In this document: piece by piece, positions 46,729 through 58,502 of the stretch
Layout of the letters: each line of letters begins with the position of its first letter
Position numbering within the stretch: position 1 is the first letter of the stretch
Assembly: GCA_037179335.1 (NCBI GenBank)
Contig: JAKZHN010000018.1
Coordinates: 496,001-560,000 of the forward strand
Length of the DNA: 64,000 nucleotides
Source of the DNA: Cyclaneusma minus
Taxonomy: Eukaryota; Ascomycota; Leotiomycetes; Marthamycetales; Marthamycetaceae
Direction of reading: 5' to 3'
The notes under the pieces: generated by a model
The model's database searches: none
Seen by the model: only the letters and a program-made list of their open reading frames with translations
Told to the model about the DNA's origin: nothing
Translations under genes and position numbers: made by a program

Positions 46729-48675
46729 GTTGTCGTGAGTAGTGAAGAAGAGGGGGCTGCGAATATGACGCTGGAGACGGAGGATGAGGAGAAGGAGGAG
46801 TATTCAGTGATTGTTGACTGTAAGGTAAGTTCGTAAGAGTCAGAGGGAAGAAGGCGGTTGGATTGAAAAAGCTAGGTAACTAAAGAATAGCTTATATGCG
46901 CCAGAAGAGGCTAGGCTTCTTAAAGTACTTTTGTTCTAGCATACAAAGCGCCAAGTAGACTTAGACAAATATACGCAAACCTTATAACTTTCACATGGAC
47001 AAAGCCCCCTGTTTGTTTCTTTTTCCAAGACGAACCTGTCGCCTGTTTGATGGGACCTAAAAGGCGTTGGACAGTTGAGACTGGTGTTTTGATTCTTGCA
47101 CGAGTTTGGACGAAAAGATTGTAGTTCGTTTGCCATTGTAGAACTCCTTGGCTTGCTTGTATCATCTAGTTCGCTCAGTCGCCAGAAGGCCAGCAAGCCA
47201 CTTGAACTGAGGTGCTTTGGGAATTTGGGATGCCAATGAATAGAGTCAAGCTGACAGTAGGGAAAATGATAATGGGTGACCACCGAATTTCTTACCACTC
47301 GAATGCCTTCCCGCCACATCAATCCTCATCACTGGAATGATTTCTAAAGGTACTACCTCGTGACCTATTCCCACCTCAACTCGGGCAGTCTCCTGTCCTG
47401 AGATTAAGGTAAGGGCCCGCTCATCACTTGATCGAGCCCATGGGATATTATGGGAAGCAGGCCATGCCTTGATGGTACCCCGCCATGCTGTGACGGCAAG
47501 GCAAACGTCGTGTGGGGTAACACACGCCAGGACATGGCCAGTAAGAAGCTGAACGGGAATAACTGCCACTTTGGGATTCAGAAGACTAGTTGCTTTTCGT
47601 TCATCGTGATGGTGTGGTGCAGAGAATATTGTTCTCAGGCTGTATGTGGGGGCCCACGCAGTATTTCAATTGAGGCAGTGCTCAGTTTCTGAGGGACTCG
47701 GGCTCCATGTTTCCAGACTTCTTCGGTGGGTGTGTGATGGGCCGATGTTCGTCACACTTCGACAAGCGCGCACACTTGAAGCCGTCCAGTCGGGAGGCTA
47801 TGTCGTTGCAAGGCGGATGCTGGGGCACTTTTGGTTGGTAGTGGCGGGAAGCATACGGGACGAACCTTCTAAGGCTCGGGGACGTTAGAGGCTTGATGCA
47901 ACGCCAGCTGGCAGCACAACGGTCCGCTGGGATTTGGCGCTGGTGATACATCATGTTGCAGGCAGCAAGACGTTTGAATGGCCCTCGAGCGCCGCCAGGT
48001 CGCCTTGTGTCGCTGCCCAATATGACAAGACGGTCGCGGTGCATGAGGGCGGTGGTGTTTGTTTGGCGGAGTCATCAATTCGAGAGAGCTGCTGCCTTTG
48101 CGAAGTGGTGATGCGAAAGTTGGGTGGCAGGGATGTGTTCAGAGGTTTGCGGTCAATGACAAGCGGCATTGACTTTTGGCGCTTAAAGATCCCCATTCCC
48201 GTCTTAAACCCCTGCAACTCGGAAATCAGCGGTCGATGATTGTCAGACCAGACTCCGAATCCTCGACTCTCGAGTCCGGACATCTACAACAAGCTGAGGC
48301 GATACACGCCGGACGCTTTCTCGTATCGTGGTGAGCTGGCCACGGAGCCCGAATTCCTTCTCCACTGCACTTCGCAATTCCTCGAATCCATCCCCGGCCA
48401 CCTCATACTTGGCTGCGGCGGGAGCTGCATGTAGCACAAAGTGGTGCCTCGCCCTGTACTTGACTGCCCACCATCTCGACCCCGTACCTTGACAACTCCA
48501 CTACAGATTCATCTGACTGCTCGTCATTGTAACGCCTTGCCTGCCATTGCCACATCTACATATACTGCACGACCAGCTACCATCCTGGGAGACTGAATGA
48601 ACAAACTCCTGCAGCCTGAGCCAATGTCATCGCCAGCCCGATCCCAGCCCGCTATTTTATGAGCATACTGGCCGG
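46729..48675. other. Intergenic, no gene seen
   Basis: About 1.9 kb of short overlapping frames on both strands without features. The right end is the promoter of the kinase-like gene. Confidence 0.45.
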
Positions 48676-51282
48676 ATGGCCGCCTCTGCTACCAAGTCCC
48701 TGCCGGACAAGACGTCTGAGGAACACCACAGGTTCTCGTGGTCGTGGAAGAAACTATTTGGGAAAGATGATCATCATGATCCTCCTCAACCTCAGCATCC
48801 GACAGAGAGACCGAATCTCGCTCGGACCTTTGTTGGTCTTCCCCGCGCGGGTACCTTCAAACGACAGCAATCCGAGCTCCGCGATAATCTGGAACCTGCC
48901 ATCCCCGAACCGAGCGAACGAAGAGCTGTTTCTGCCGATCGTCGAAAGATAAACCCTCCGTCGAGTTCCAATCTCCCCTCACAGCATTCGAATCTGTCAG
49001 CCCCCAACTTTTTCGAGAGTACCAGCTCGATTGAACGGTTGTCCGTGAAGAAGACTTCTGTGGCTGGCGATGCCAAGGTTGACGAAACACCCGCCGAGGA
49101 GGCCATACAGGTCGAGGAGTCAGAACTGGAACTGGATTTACCTGGCTCGTTCCCGGAACCTCCGCCCCTCCTTTCGGACCACGAGTCGTTCTTGAACCCC
49201 CCATCTGTTTCCGACGACGATCAGGCCGACGATCAGGCCGACGATCCTGACGATCGCTTTCTAGACGACAACATAATTGCCGAGCTCGAAGAGAAATGGA
49301 TTCTGAACATCAGCATGCACTTCCGAGATCGATCCAAACGAGAGAAGTTTTTCGTCACATATGCCGAGTCTCCAAAACGGTGGCGGAGAGTCACCATCTC
49401 TGTTGACTATCGTGATGCTCCCCAAGGCTCACTGGAAGCTGATCTATATGCCACACGCTACCAAAGAGACAAGAGCGCCAGGATCTACCAAGCCATCCGT
49501 GAATCGTTGCCTGATATCCAGTTTTATGATACCGTCACGAATCTGAAGCTACAGACCGAAGATGATCGTTTGCATGTGCATGTGACGGAGGACGTCCACG
49601 AGATAATCCCCTATCCACCGATGTCTGCGATTGAGCATTTAAACTGCAGGAAAGTTCGGGAAGACCAATTGTCTTTCGACTCGCATCTATCTGGATTCGT
49701 CTACAAGGTGAGAGTGGGCAAAGAAGTACTTATTAAGAAGGAAATTCCAGGTCCGGACACAATCGACGAGTTTCTCTACGAAATCAATGCCCTTCATGGG
49801 CTCATCGGTGCCCGGAGTGTCGTTCAATTTCAAGGTGTCATCGTTGGCCCCGCTGAGAAGTTCGTCAAAGGCTTGCTTATAAGTTTCGCCGAACAAGGAG
49901 CATTGGTTGATGTGATTTATGATGAAAGAAATAATCTTGCCTGGGCGCGTCGGGAGCGTTGGGCCAGGCAGATCGTTCAGGGGGTCTCTGAGATACACGA
50001 AGGTATTTCCAAGACAGTGTTTGTTCTCGTGTTAATGCTGACTGGTGCAATAGGAGGTTGGATTCAAGGTGACCTGACGCTTTCGAACGTCGTCATTGAT
50101 GCCGATGACAATGCAAAGATAATAGACATCAACCGACGCGGCTGCCCCGTAAACTGGGAGCCGCCCGAATTGATGTCTATGATTCAGAATCGACAGCGGA
50201 TCCACATGTACATTGGCATCAAATCAGACCTCTGGCAAATGGGCATCTGCTTATGGGCTCTTGCCACGCAGTCCGACGAGCCCGAGATTGCACCACGCCC
50301 CTTTACCATGGAAGATTTCGATGATGATGTTCCTGCCTGGTATAGGAACATCGTTGACATTTGCTTGAGTGAGAAACCACGAGAGCGGCGAAATGCCATC
50401 GATCTTTTGAAGCTCTTTCCCGAAGAATTGCCCGGATCTGGCCATTCTAGGGTGATCAGGACAATAGAAGCCGGCAGTTCGATGGACCAACCGTATCTCG
50501 ACCCGAATTGGTCGTCAGGTAGGATGGACCCCATCACTCCGCGAGACACACCTACTCTCGAACAGATGCAATTCCAGCCCCAATCCAGCATAGTTGGCGT
50601 TGCCAGGAGTGATATCTCTGCCGCAGACTCCTATCCCAGCCGCGGCCGTTCTCCAGCTCCTCGCATCCGGCCCTTTGCAGAGACCCATCCACATATCAAT
50701 GTAGTAACAGTATCGCCCACCACCCGAGGACCGGAAGTGCCATGGAACTCGCAGGACGACCCACCGCGATATCTTCACGGAGACTCACTCCCCAACCCAG
50801 AGAAGCCCGAACAACCTCAACCCAACATTGCACAGAAATCGCAGGAACCACGACGTGATTCAGCCATGGCCCCAGACGACTCAGTTCCTGTCCGGAGTCC
50901 CGACGAATCTACCATTATTCTCCGCCCCGATACTTACGAGCTGCCGGAAGACCAAACACCAGCACCCGGCAGCAACGACGAACTAGGATCCTTAGGGATC
51001 TCGCTTTCTCCAGACCCACCACACGCTCCACAAACCCAAACCATCGACCCCTCTCTTTCCTTTTCAGAAACAACACACGCAGAAACGCAACAACAAACAA
51101 CGACAGAACCACCACATGATACACCGCGGAAAACAGCACCGGTAGCTGATCTCTTTAACGGCATCGGTATGCACGCAGACAGCGATACCGTGCCCTTGGC
51201 CTTGCCCCTGGAGTTATCAACCGACGATTTGGATTTTGGGGCTGATTTGGATGAATTGACGGAAATGGCTATGACTTTATGA
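48676..51282 (+). CDS. Fungal kinase-like protein with degenerate active site
   Basis: Disordered basic/acidic N-terminus (about 1-200). A fungal domain follows: LNISMHFRDRSKREKFFVTY, RWRRVTISVDYRD, FYDTVTNLKLQTEDDRLHVH. The kinase-like fold spans about 335-590: VLIKKE (beta-3 Lys), a Glu-containing helix, GWIQGDLTLSNVVIDADDNA (catalytic loop with Asp and Asn, but QGD in place of HRD), AKIIDINRRG (DIN in place of DFG), NWEPPEL (APE-like) and KSDLWQMGICLWALAT (helix F). A 51-nt stretch (50003-50053; gtattt, ctgac branch, aatag) is a probable intron with no stop. Removing it joins EIHEG to GWIQGDL and gives 851 rather than 868 residues. The tail after 590 is Pro/Thr/Gln-rich and disordered. Activity is uncertain. 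Confidence 0.8.
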   Translation: MAASATKSLPDKTSEEHHRFSWSWKKLFGKDDHHDPPQPQHPTERPNLARTFVGLPRAGTFKRQQSELRDNLEPAIPEPSERRAVSADRRKINPPSSSNLPSQHSNLSAPNFFESTSSIERLSVKKTSVAGDAKVDETPAEEAIQVEESELELDLPGSFPEPPPLLSDHESFLNPPSVSDDDQADDQADDPDDRFLDDNIIAELEEKWILNISMHFRDRSKREKFFVTYAESPKRWRRVTISVDYRDAPQGSLEADLYATRYQRDKSARIYQAIRESLPDIQFYDTVTNLKLQTEDDRLHVHVTEDVHEIIPYPPMSAIEHLNCRKVREDQLSFDSHLSGFVYKVRVGKEVLIKKEIPGPDTIDEFLYEINALHGLIGARSVVQFQGVIVGPAEKFVKGLLISFAEQGALVDVIYDERNNLAWARRERWARQIVQGVSEIHEGISKTVFVLVLMLTGAIGGWIQGDLTLSNVVIDADDNAKIIDINRRGCPVNWEPPELMSMIQNRQRIHMYIGIKSDLWQMGICLWALATQSDEPEIAPRPFTMEDFDDDVPAWYRNIVDICLSEKPRERRNAIDLLKLFPEELPGSGHSRVIRTIEAGSSMDQPYLDPNWSSGRMDPITPRDTPTLEQMQFQPQSSIVGVARSDISAADSYPSRGRSPAPRIRPFAETHPHINVVTVSPTTRGPEVPWNSQDDPPRYLHGDSLPNPEKPEQPQPNIAQKSQEPRRDSAMAPDDSVPVRSPDESTIILRPDTYELPEDQTPAPGSNDELGSLGISLSPDPPHAPQTQTIDPSLSFSETTHAETQQQTTTEPPHDTPRKTAPVADLFNGIGMHADSDTVPLALPLELSTDDLDFGADLDELTEMAMTL

Positions 51283-52783
51283 TATATGATGCAAGGATAT
51301 AATGCAAGGATGGATTTCAACGATATGGACGATCTCGGGATAGGACATGATATGCACGAGAGGTTTATGGCGAGGCTATAATATTGCGGGGGCTCCTTTT
51401 TGGTTCTTCGGGTTTGATCATGGATATGGCAGTGTATTTATAGGATTGGGCGTTGTACTGATATGCCATAGATGCGCCCGGTTATACGAAGCTATTTTCT
51501 GGGGCTCTGAACTTCAAGTCTTCATTTTGGGTTGGGAATTTGGGTATGGGATATATAGTTTAATCTGACAGTGGATTGGTGAGTATTGGTGATTCCGTGT
51601 CCGTATATACATGGCAGCACGAGGCTGTTCGCTTTTTCTTGATACAGTGTTTTTTTCGGACTTCGAACCATGGATAGCGTCGTTCCAATGACAGCCTGTA
51701 GAGGACAGGCTAGGTAGAGGTGTCTGCGCTCACTTTGGAACCCTGGAACTTGAGTGTACTTGGATGACTACGATTACAATGGAACAAAGCCGTACTCGAG
51801 TCTTTTAAGGAAGCCAGTACCCGGGTCTTGGTTTACCAGCAAACCGCGACTACCATTTAGCAAATAACCCTCATTTACGGAGTCAAACCTCATTTGCGAA
51901 ATCAAGCATCTTTACACAACTACAATGTCAGTGTCTCGTGAGAATGTGAAGGCGAGTGGCGACTCGTCCGGTTTGTCTGGTGCTTCGCCCTGCTGCTTTA
52001 CGTCATTTGATGAAAGAAGCACTGCCATTGCACTGATGGATGCGCTTTTGGGGGGTTGGTGGTGTTGGTTGTGTGGCTGATTGGTAGGCAGTTCGCAGGT
52101 GGCAGAGTTGGGGTTTGCTATTCTTGGTAGGGATGGACTTGAGGGGAAGGGTCGCAATGATACGTGTTTGGGGCTGAGGCAGGCTGCAGATTGGGGTCTC
52201 TTTTGACTGGCAGTGCTTTGAGTTGCGCTGGGCTTGGCTGATACGGTCAGTTCTATTTTCCTCAGAGAAATGTTCTTTCGCTCATTGATATTCTTATTGG
52301 GGGTTCTGCTCTCTTTCTCTATGTTGGATTTTTAGAAATTTGAGTTTCGAGGTTTTGGTCTTTCGACGTTTTGTAAATTGTGATTTTTCTGAGGGGCGGG
52401 GGCTGTCCAGATGACTGGACAGACTGCATACCAGAAGCCTATCAGGATGGACGAAGATGAGGCTGTACCATGCAGGCGTACTCGTGATGAGTATGTATCT
52501 GCACTCAGTACAGGGATACTTGTGGATTTCTATGTGAGTTATGATGAATGCAGGCCCTCAGGCCGCAGGCGCAGCCCTTTATGCACACTGCCACCTGGCT
52601 GCCACCCAACTGTCCTATCTCAGCTCGGCAGGACGAAGTGCCTTAAAGGCTGAAAGATGGTGACTCTCGTTTCTCGTTTTTTATTTCCCCACCTTCTCCT
52701 GGATTCATCACCGGTCTACCCTCTCAAAGACCCATTCTGCAACTTACGCACATTCACTTGCATCGTATTGAGAAGCTTTCGAC
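51283..52783. other. Intergenic, no gene seen
   Basis: 1.5 kb between two co-directional genes. It contains T-rich segments (52250-52390) and short frames without motif. The promoter of the HeLo-like gene should be at the right end. Confidence 0.45.
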
Positions 52784-55700
52784 ATGGCAGAGGCCGTAGG
52801 TGTTGTCGGCAGCGCCATCGGCATTGCTGGCCTTGCGGGCAGCATCTTGAAGGGCTGCCTCTTCCTCAAAGGCTTCGTCAAGGATGTATCAGACGCTCCG
52901 GAAGACATTCGAAGACTTGCTGCCGAATTGGATCTCATCACCGAATCTACTGAGGTACTCCACAATCAGATCCAGAACGCGGCTGCCTCCGGCTTAGTGA
53001 TTCCCGAACAGCGGTACTCGCGTACTCTGGACTTGTGTCGACAGAGAGTGCGCAAAATTGGAGATGATATTTCGAAGTATGTGCAGAAGTTGCAACCCGA
53101 TGGCAAGCACAAGTGGTGGGACAAGGTCGGTGGCGCTATCCGGGCGAAGGAGGTGGAAAAGCAGCTCACTCACTTGCATCGTGCTCGGACTGAGATCACG
53201 AATGTTCAGAATGATATCATGTCGTGAGTACAAGATCTTGTTGCTACAAACTCAAATCCTTTCTAGTTAGTGCTGGTTGTCTAAGTTGTCCGTCTCTTTC
53301 TTTCATTTCCAATCAACTTTGTCTTCACTTGCTAATACTGTACAGTGTCCTACAGAATGATCAACTGAGAGATATACGACTCATCATTCAGTCGACAGAC
53401 TATCTTAAGGATAAAGCTGGAGAACACAGCTCTGCCTTCGGGAGAATCTCAACCCAACTTCAAGCTCAGAACTCGTCCTTCTCAAATTGGACAGGAGGCA
53501 TGAACGGAACCATGGGCGAACTGTCGCACCGTAGCAAAGATATTCATTCCGAACTATCAGCTATGTCACCAGACATTCGAAACATCGCAGAAAACTCACA
53601 ATCTACTGCTACTGCTGTTGGCAACCTACAGAGCCAGAACATCCATCTGTTGAACTGGACCACATGTGCCAACAAATCGATGTCAGTCATGACGGACGAG
53701 ATCCAAAATCAGAGCCGACAACTTGGGGAAACCTCGAGTTCGACAGCCACTGTCCTTGGCGACATACACGCCCAGAACGCCCAGATGTTGACCTGGACAA
53801 CACGTGCCGACCAATCAGTGTCGGTCATGACCAGACAGATCCAGAAGAACAACCGGCAAGTCGAAGACACCGAGAGGAACCTTTTTACCGCAATCGAAGC
53901 ATCTGGGAGTGACCTCAAGAAATACATCGAGTCTACCATCTCTACAGCTTTGTCGAATCACCAGGAAACTTCTCGAGCCACGTCACAGCGCAGTCCTGAA
54001 GCTGCTGTCCGCAACAAGTCTCGTCAATCTTTCGACTTCTCTTCACCAACCCAGAAGTATCAATCTCAAACACTGTCATCTCGCAAGAAAACCAAAGTTC
54101 TCCGCGAAAGCCAATACTGGACCCCACTATTCGATGTTGATCTCAAGATCTCCGAGATCACCCACCGTTTTCCCAACAGTGAGAATGATGGCTCAGAAGA
54201 TAAAGATGATTTCAGGGCAGCCCACACTTACACCACCTACACGATCCGTTGGAAGCTCCCGTTCTGGAGAAAACAGACTTCCTTCAACTCTGGCCACCCT
54301 AAGGATATGTATGATTTGAACTCTGCATGGTCAATCCGGACGGATAATCAGGTTCCTCTGTTTTCACCTATCCACCAAGCCATTTATTTCTTTGACCTTG
54401 AAGAAGTGAGGCGTCTTTTTGATTCGAAGCAAGCGTCGCCATTCGATATGCTTGGAAGTAATACACTTGTTCAAGAACTTATATACTACGTATGTAAACC
54501 CTGTCCTAGGAATCCCCGAAAGGGTGCAGAACTTCTAAAGTATCTTCTTGCTTGTCTGGGGGGAGATCTTGGAGTTATAGACATTGATTGGACAGGTCTC
54601 TTCACAGAGTTTTCATGGTACTCTGCACAAGAAATGGGATACCGATCAAGAGCCGATATAATGCCAGGTATACATCACAGCTCATTACCTCTCAGTGATG
54701 AGGAAATGAGAGGACACCAAACAAGAGCCGATATACTTCGGATAGCAATCCATCACTGCTCTGCAAATCCATTCGACTCATCAGAGTTCGACATGCTATA
54801 TGTCGATTCAAGAGCCAAACAGAGCCCCTATTTTGAGGTCATTCAAGGGCAAGAGGATTGGTGGTTAGATCTAAGCAACCCCCCAGTCGACGAGGAGGGG
54901 AAATTTTTCTTCGAAAATGATGTGCAAATGCTTAGGGATCCCAAAGGATTGTCGATGGAAGACGCCCTAAAGAAAGGCATGCACTATATAGCATGGGATT
55001 CTGCATGCCGTTTTATGGACTCCTACTGGCGCCACATTGAACCTCTTCACTCAGTCATGCGCGTTGCCGTTCTTTCAGTAGCCTCCAGGAATGAGATACT
55101 CGACTGTTGTCGAAATCGATTGGCTCTACTCCTTCAATATGGCCATCGTCGAGATGCCCTGGAGTGGCCGCTAATGTTCAGTTACCCTGAACCAATTCAG
55201 GAACTCGAGGCAAAGCGCACGTTGGCCATTGAATGCGCAATACTTCTAGGCTTTGAAAACCTGTTCGAATCGGCATTACTTCTAGCAGGATGCAATGAAA
55301 GTAACTCACGAGGCTTCTTTGATGAAGAACAGTACTGTGGAGTTCCAGAGCTCCTGGATGGGCAGTCACGGTATCTCTCTCGGGAAGAGTGTCGCTATGA
55401 TTTTGTCCAAAAGCTGAGAGAGGGGTGGTTTGCGAAAAATGCATATGACTCGGATCTACTTCCCATCGAACTAGAATATACTATTGGTTTATGGGACTAT
55501 TCCGTGAAAAAGGCCATCGGAAATGCCAAGAGAGCTTTTCTTGAAAGACACACTCCAGGGACGTGGCCAGATGAAAGCGACAAGCTACTTGTTCCTGGAA
55601 TTGATTTTGAGATTCCTGAAAGTGGCCATGATGGGGATGATATGAGCAGGTGGCCATGTATACAAGAGATCTGGGAGAATGAAGTAGAGGAAGGAAGGCG

Positions 55701-55887
55701 CCCAACACCGTGTCCCCAAGTAGGCCCCTCTATCAGAGCGAGGAAGATTGAGTGGATGAAAAACAAAGCCAGAGAATTGGCGAACTCTGAGGGCCCCGAA
55801 GATGGAAACGAAGAATCTCAGGATCAAGATGACTCGAACGAGGAATGGGAGCCGAAATCAGCTCTCTATCACTTCAAGATTCTATAA
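52784..55887 (+). CDS. HeLo/SesA/PigL-like N-terminal protein with 45-residue repeats
   Basis: Exon 1 (52784-53223) and exon 2 (53346-55887) join at MS|VLQNDQLRD, giving 993 residues. The N-terminus VGVVGSAIGIAGLAGSILKG is a glycine-zipper-like hydrophobic helix followed by FVKDVSDAPEDIRRLAAELD, the layout of fungal HeLo-like, SesA and PigL_N domains that head STAND proteins. Residues about 180-325 hold heptad-like repeats; two 45-residue units at about 234-278 and 279-323 share A/V-LGDIxxQNxxLLxWTT and SVMTxxIQxxxRQ. The C-terminal about 600 residues start with a possible single ankyrin-like unit (SPIHQAIYFFDLEEVRRLFD); the rest is unrecognised. No NACHT or P-loop motif (GxxxxGKS/T) is seen. 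Role in cell death or incompatibility is inference. Confidence 0.78.
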
Positions 55888-56624
55888 TCCGAACTTCTCG
55901 AAAAAAGGCCGACAAGAACCTCTACCGACTCCGTCGCGCACCAGCTCCCAGACCGCCTAACTCCTTAGTCAAAGTTCTCAGCGGCAAACCCAAAGCTAAG
56001 AATCACTCAACACCCACCGGCGATCTTCCTCTCTCTACACCGCAGAAGCCTCAGAAACCCCATGCTCTGCAACTGGACCTCTACCTTTCCACTCTCAGAA
56101 GCCCCAGAGCATTTCAGCCAGGTCATGGGCCCCAGAGGGCAATTGGGAATTCTGAGTGCCACGTTGACTACCTACCTACCTAAGGAACTTCTCACAAACA
56201 TCAATCTTGACGCCGTAACAACTCCAATCTCAAGGCCCTCAACGGATGCACAGAATAGAGTTGGTATGGATTCGTTGTTCCAAACCTACTTCAGCCGACC
56301 AACCCGGTGAGAAGCGCCAGGAACCATGAGAACCCTAGGACCTAGAAAGACGCGGGAGAGAGGAGGAAAGCATCACAGAGAGAAACTGCGCGGGGTCTTG
56401 AGGACTGGGATTGCAAGCCCCTGTCAAAGTGCCAAAATTTCACACGCTCGTCCTCTCATCATCACGCAAATAAGACCATGGAACACTGGGTATCCGGAAG
56501 CAATGTCGTTTCAATAGGTATATACAAGAAGTTATCCACTACCGCGCTTCCATCCACTCACTCCCCCATCATTACTCTATACCAACACACTTTTACCGCA
56601 TCCGCCCAGCCCCTTTGCCACCAT
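55888..56624. other. Intergenic between convergent genes
   Basis: 3' flanks of the HeLo-like gene (+) and the carboxypeptidase (-). A frame at 55845-56183 overlaps the HeLo-like stop region in another phase and looks spurious. Confidence 0.5.
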
Positions 56625-58502
56625 CTAAAACTTTCTAAAAAACGGCGCCGTCCCATTCCCCAACTCGCCCGTACTCTGCCCCCACGTCTCCGTCGTAAAC
56701 GAGCTCACCTCCTGCAAGCTCTCAATCCTCCCCAGCAAAAACTCCACCGTCCTATACGCCGCCGTCGGCGCATACTGCGGAATCATATGACCACTCAAAT
56801 CCACGCCCACAAACGTCAATCCTCTCTCCGTATGCGCCGTTCCCATAACACCCGCACCAGCAAGCGTGCTCTCGCTAGGATCATTATGATAAGGCACGTA
56901 AAAGGGATCTGTGGGACGAGTTTGGAATCCTTGAAGCCCGTTCCAGGTCATGTTTTGGATGCCGAGGAGCGTGCCGTTGGCGATGAGCACCATGTCGAGG
57001 GCGCCGTGGCCGATGATGGTGCGGTTGGAGCGCTCGATGACGCCGGGGAGGACGGAGAGGGCGGAGGGGGCGGAGGTGTCGATTCCGTTGACGAAGACGT
57101 TTTCGTTGCTGCATTCGGACCATTCCATGATGGGCGCATTGATCGCCTTCTGCACATCCGTGCGATTGAAATAGATACTGGCGCCGGCAGGGAGGTAGTC
57201 GAAGGAACCGGGGAAACCGAGAACGTCCCAGAGCACGGGGCAGGTGGTGGCGACTTGGTAGATATCCCAGCATGGGTTGATGTTGAAGATTTCGTTGTAG
57301 ATGAGATCGAAAACATCGCAGTCAGCTGTGACGGCGAGGCCGAGTCGGTCCATGCCAGGCAGGTCTTTCTTGGCGGGCATGGGGCCGGGGGGTGGGAAGG
57401 AGAGATATTTCTCATTGAAGTCGGTGTAGCCGCAGGAGTCGGCCATGGAGTGGATAGTTTCTTTGAAGGTATCGTTAAATGGAAACAGGCCAGACCAGTA
57501 GTCGACGAAGGGGACGGCAGGGTATTGGTCTTGGATGATGTCGTAGGTGATGACGGGGTCATAGATCATGGAGCCGATTAGGTTGAAGTATTCGGTGTTG
57601 TTGGTGTCTAGGAAGGCGCTGGCGATGTAGGGCACGTAGGCTCCGGCGTAGGATTCTCCAGTGATATAGACTTTCTTACCTTTCAGATCGAAGGTGTCCA
57701 TGAAGTTCTTCCAAAATCCCATGAATTGCTCGGCCACATCTTCCTCGCTCGTTGCGGTTGGGGTTCCTTGGGAAAACCCAGTGCCGACTGGCTGCTCAAC
57801 CCAGACTACGTTGGTGAGGTTGATCCAGGTGTATGGGTTTGGGACAGGGGCGAAAGTTCCATATTGCCATAAGAAGGGGCCATTCTCTTGGAGTATACCT
57901 TCCAACGATGAACAACCGGGCTTTATGCGATGTGTTAATCAGGCAGAACACTTGAAAGTCGTGGATAGGTAATACATACACCTCCGTTAAGCCAAATAAG
58001 AATCTCGTCTTCGGCCAATTCGTTTTCAGACGGGAAGAACCAAAAGTAGAGTTCACTCGTCTCGTTTGCGCTCGATGAGATTGGGAGGAGACCAGCGTAA
58101 CTCTCACCACTAGAATGTCGTTAGTAAATATTGAAAATTTCTTGTTTCTTGGACATAAAAGACACCAATCCGCCGAGAAGAAACCAAGTAGCTTTCAGGA
58201 AGTTCTTACATGTCAAAATCGACATCCGGGATAGCAGAACCATCAACTTGGAATTCTGCAAAAAACTATCAGTTACTACACTTTCACACAACACCACCAA
58301 AATACATACTCTTGGTGCTATTGGTGAGAAACTTAGGATTCAGCGAACTCGCCGCTCGTTTCACCGACTGCGGTTCATGCCTCGTCCTCAAGTGATGATT
58401 CGGCACACCCTGCTTGAAGTGCTTGCCAACATGATTCGTACTCCTCGAGGCGACAAGCTCGGCGGCCACAGCAAGCGCCGAAACAGCGGTAGAGAAACGC
58501 AT
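56625..58502 (-). CDS. Secreted serine carboxypeptidase (peptidase family S10)
   Basis: Removes C-terminal amino acids from peptides, extracellularly or in the vacuole. Start 58502 gives MRFSTAVSALAVAAELVASR, a signal peptide, and a probable propeptide. Following exons read EFQVDGSAIPDVDFD, ESYAGLLPISSSANETSELY and ELAEDEILIWLNGG, then GCSSLEGILQENGPFLW across an intron near 57895-57980. WVEQPVGTGFSQGTP and YITGESYAGAYVPYIA follow; the Ser in GESYAG is the nucleophile. Catalytic Asp is likely in GHGALDMVLIANGT and His in DLSGHMIPQYAP, each in its usual order. Several N-x-S/T sites and paired cysteines fit secretion. About 550 residues. The last exon ends APFFRKF. Confidence 0.93.

Noticed and set aside
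55845..56183. Basic 112-codon frame overlapping the HeLo-like stop
   Set aside because: Overlaps a real C-terminus in another phase and has no recognisable feature.
56478..57581. Long plus-strand open frame opposite the serine carboxypeptidase
   Set aside because: Antisense shadow: no motif, and the minus-strand S10 family match explains the region fully.
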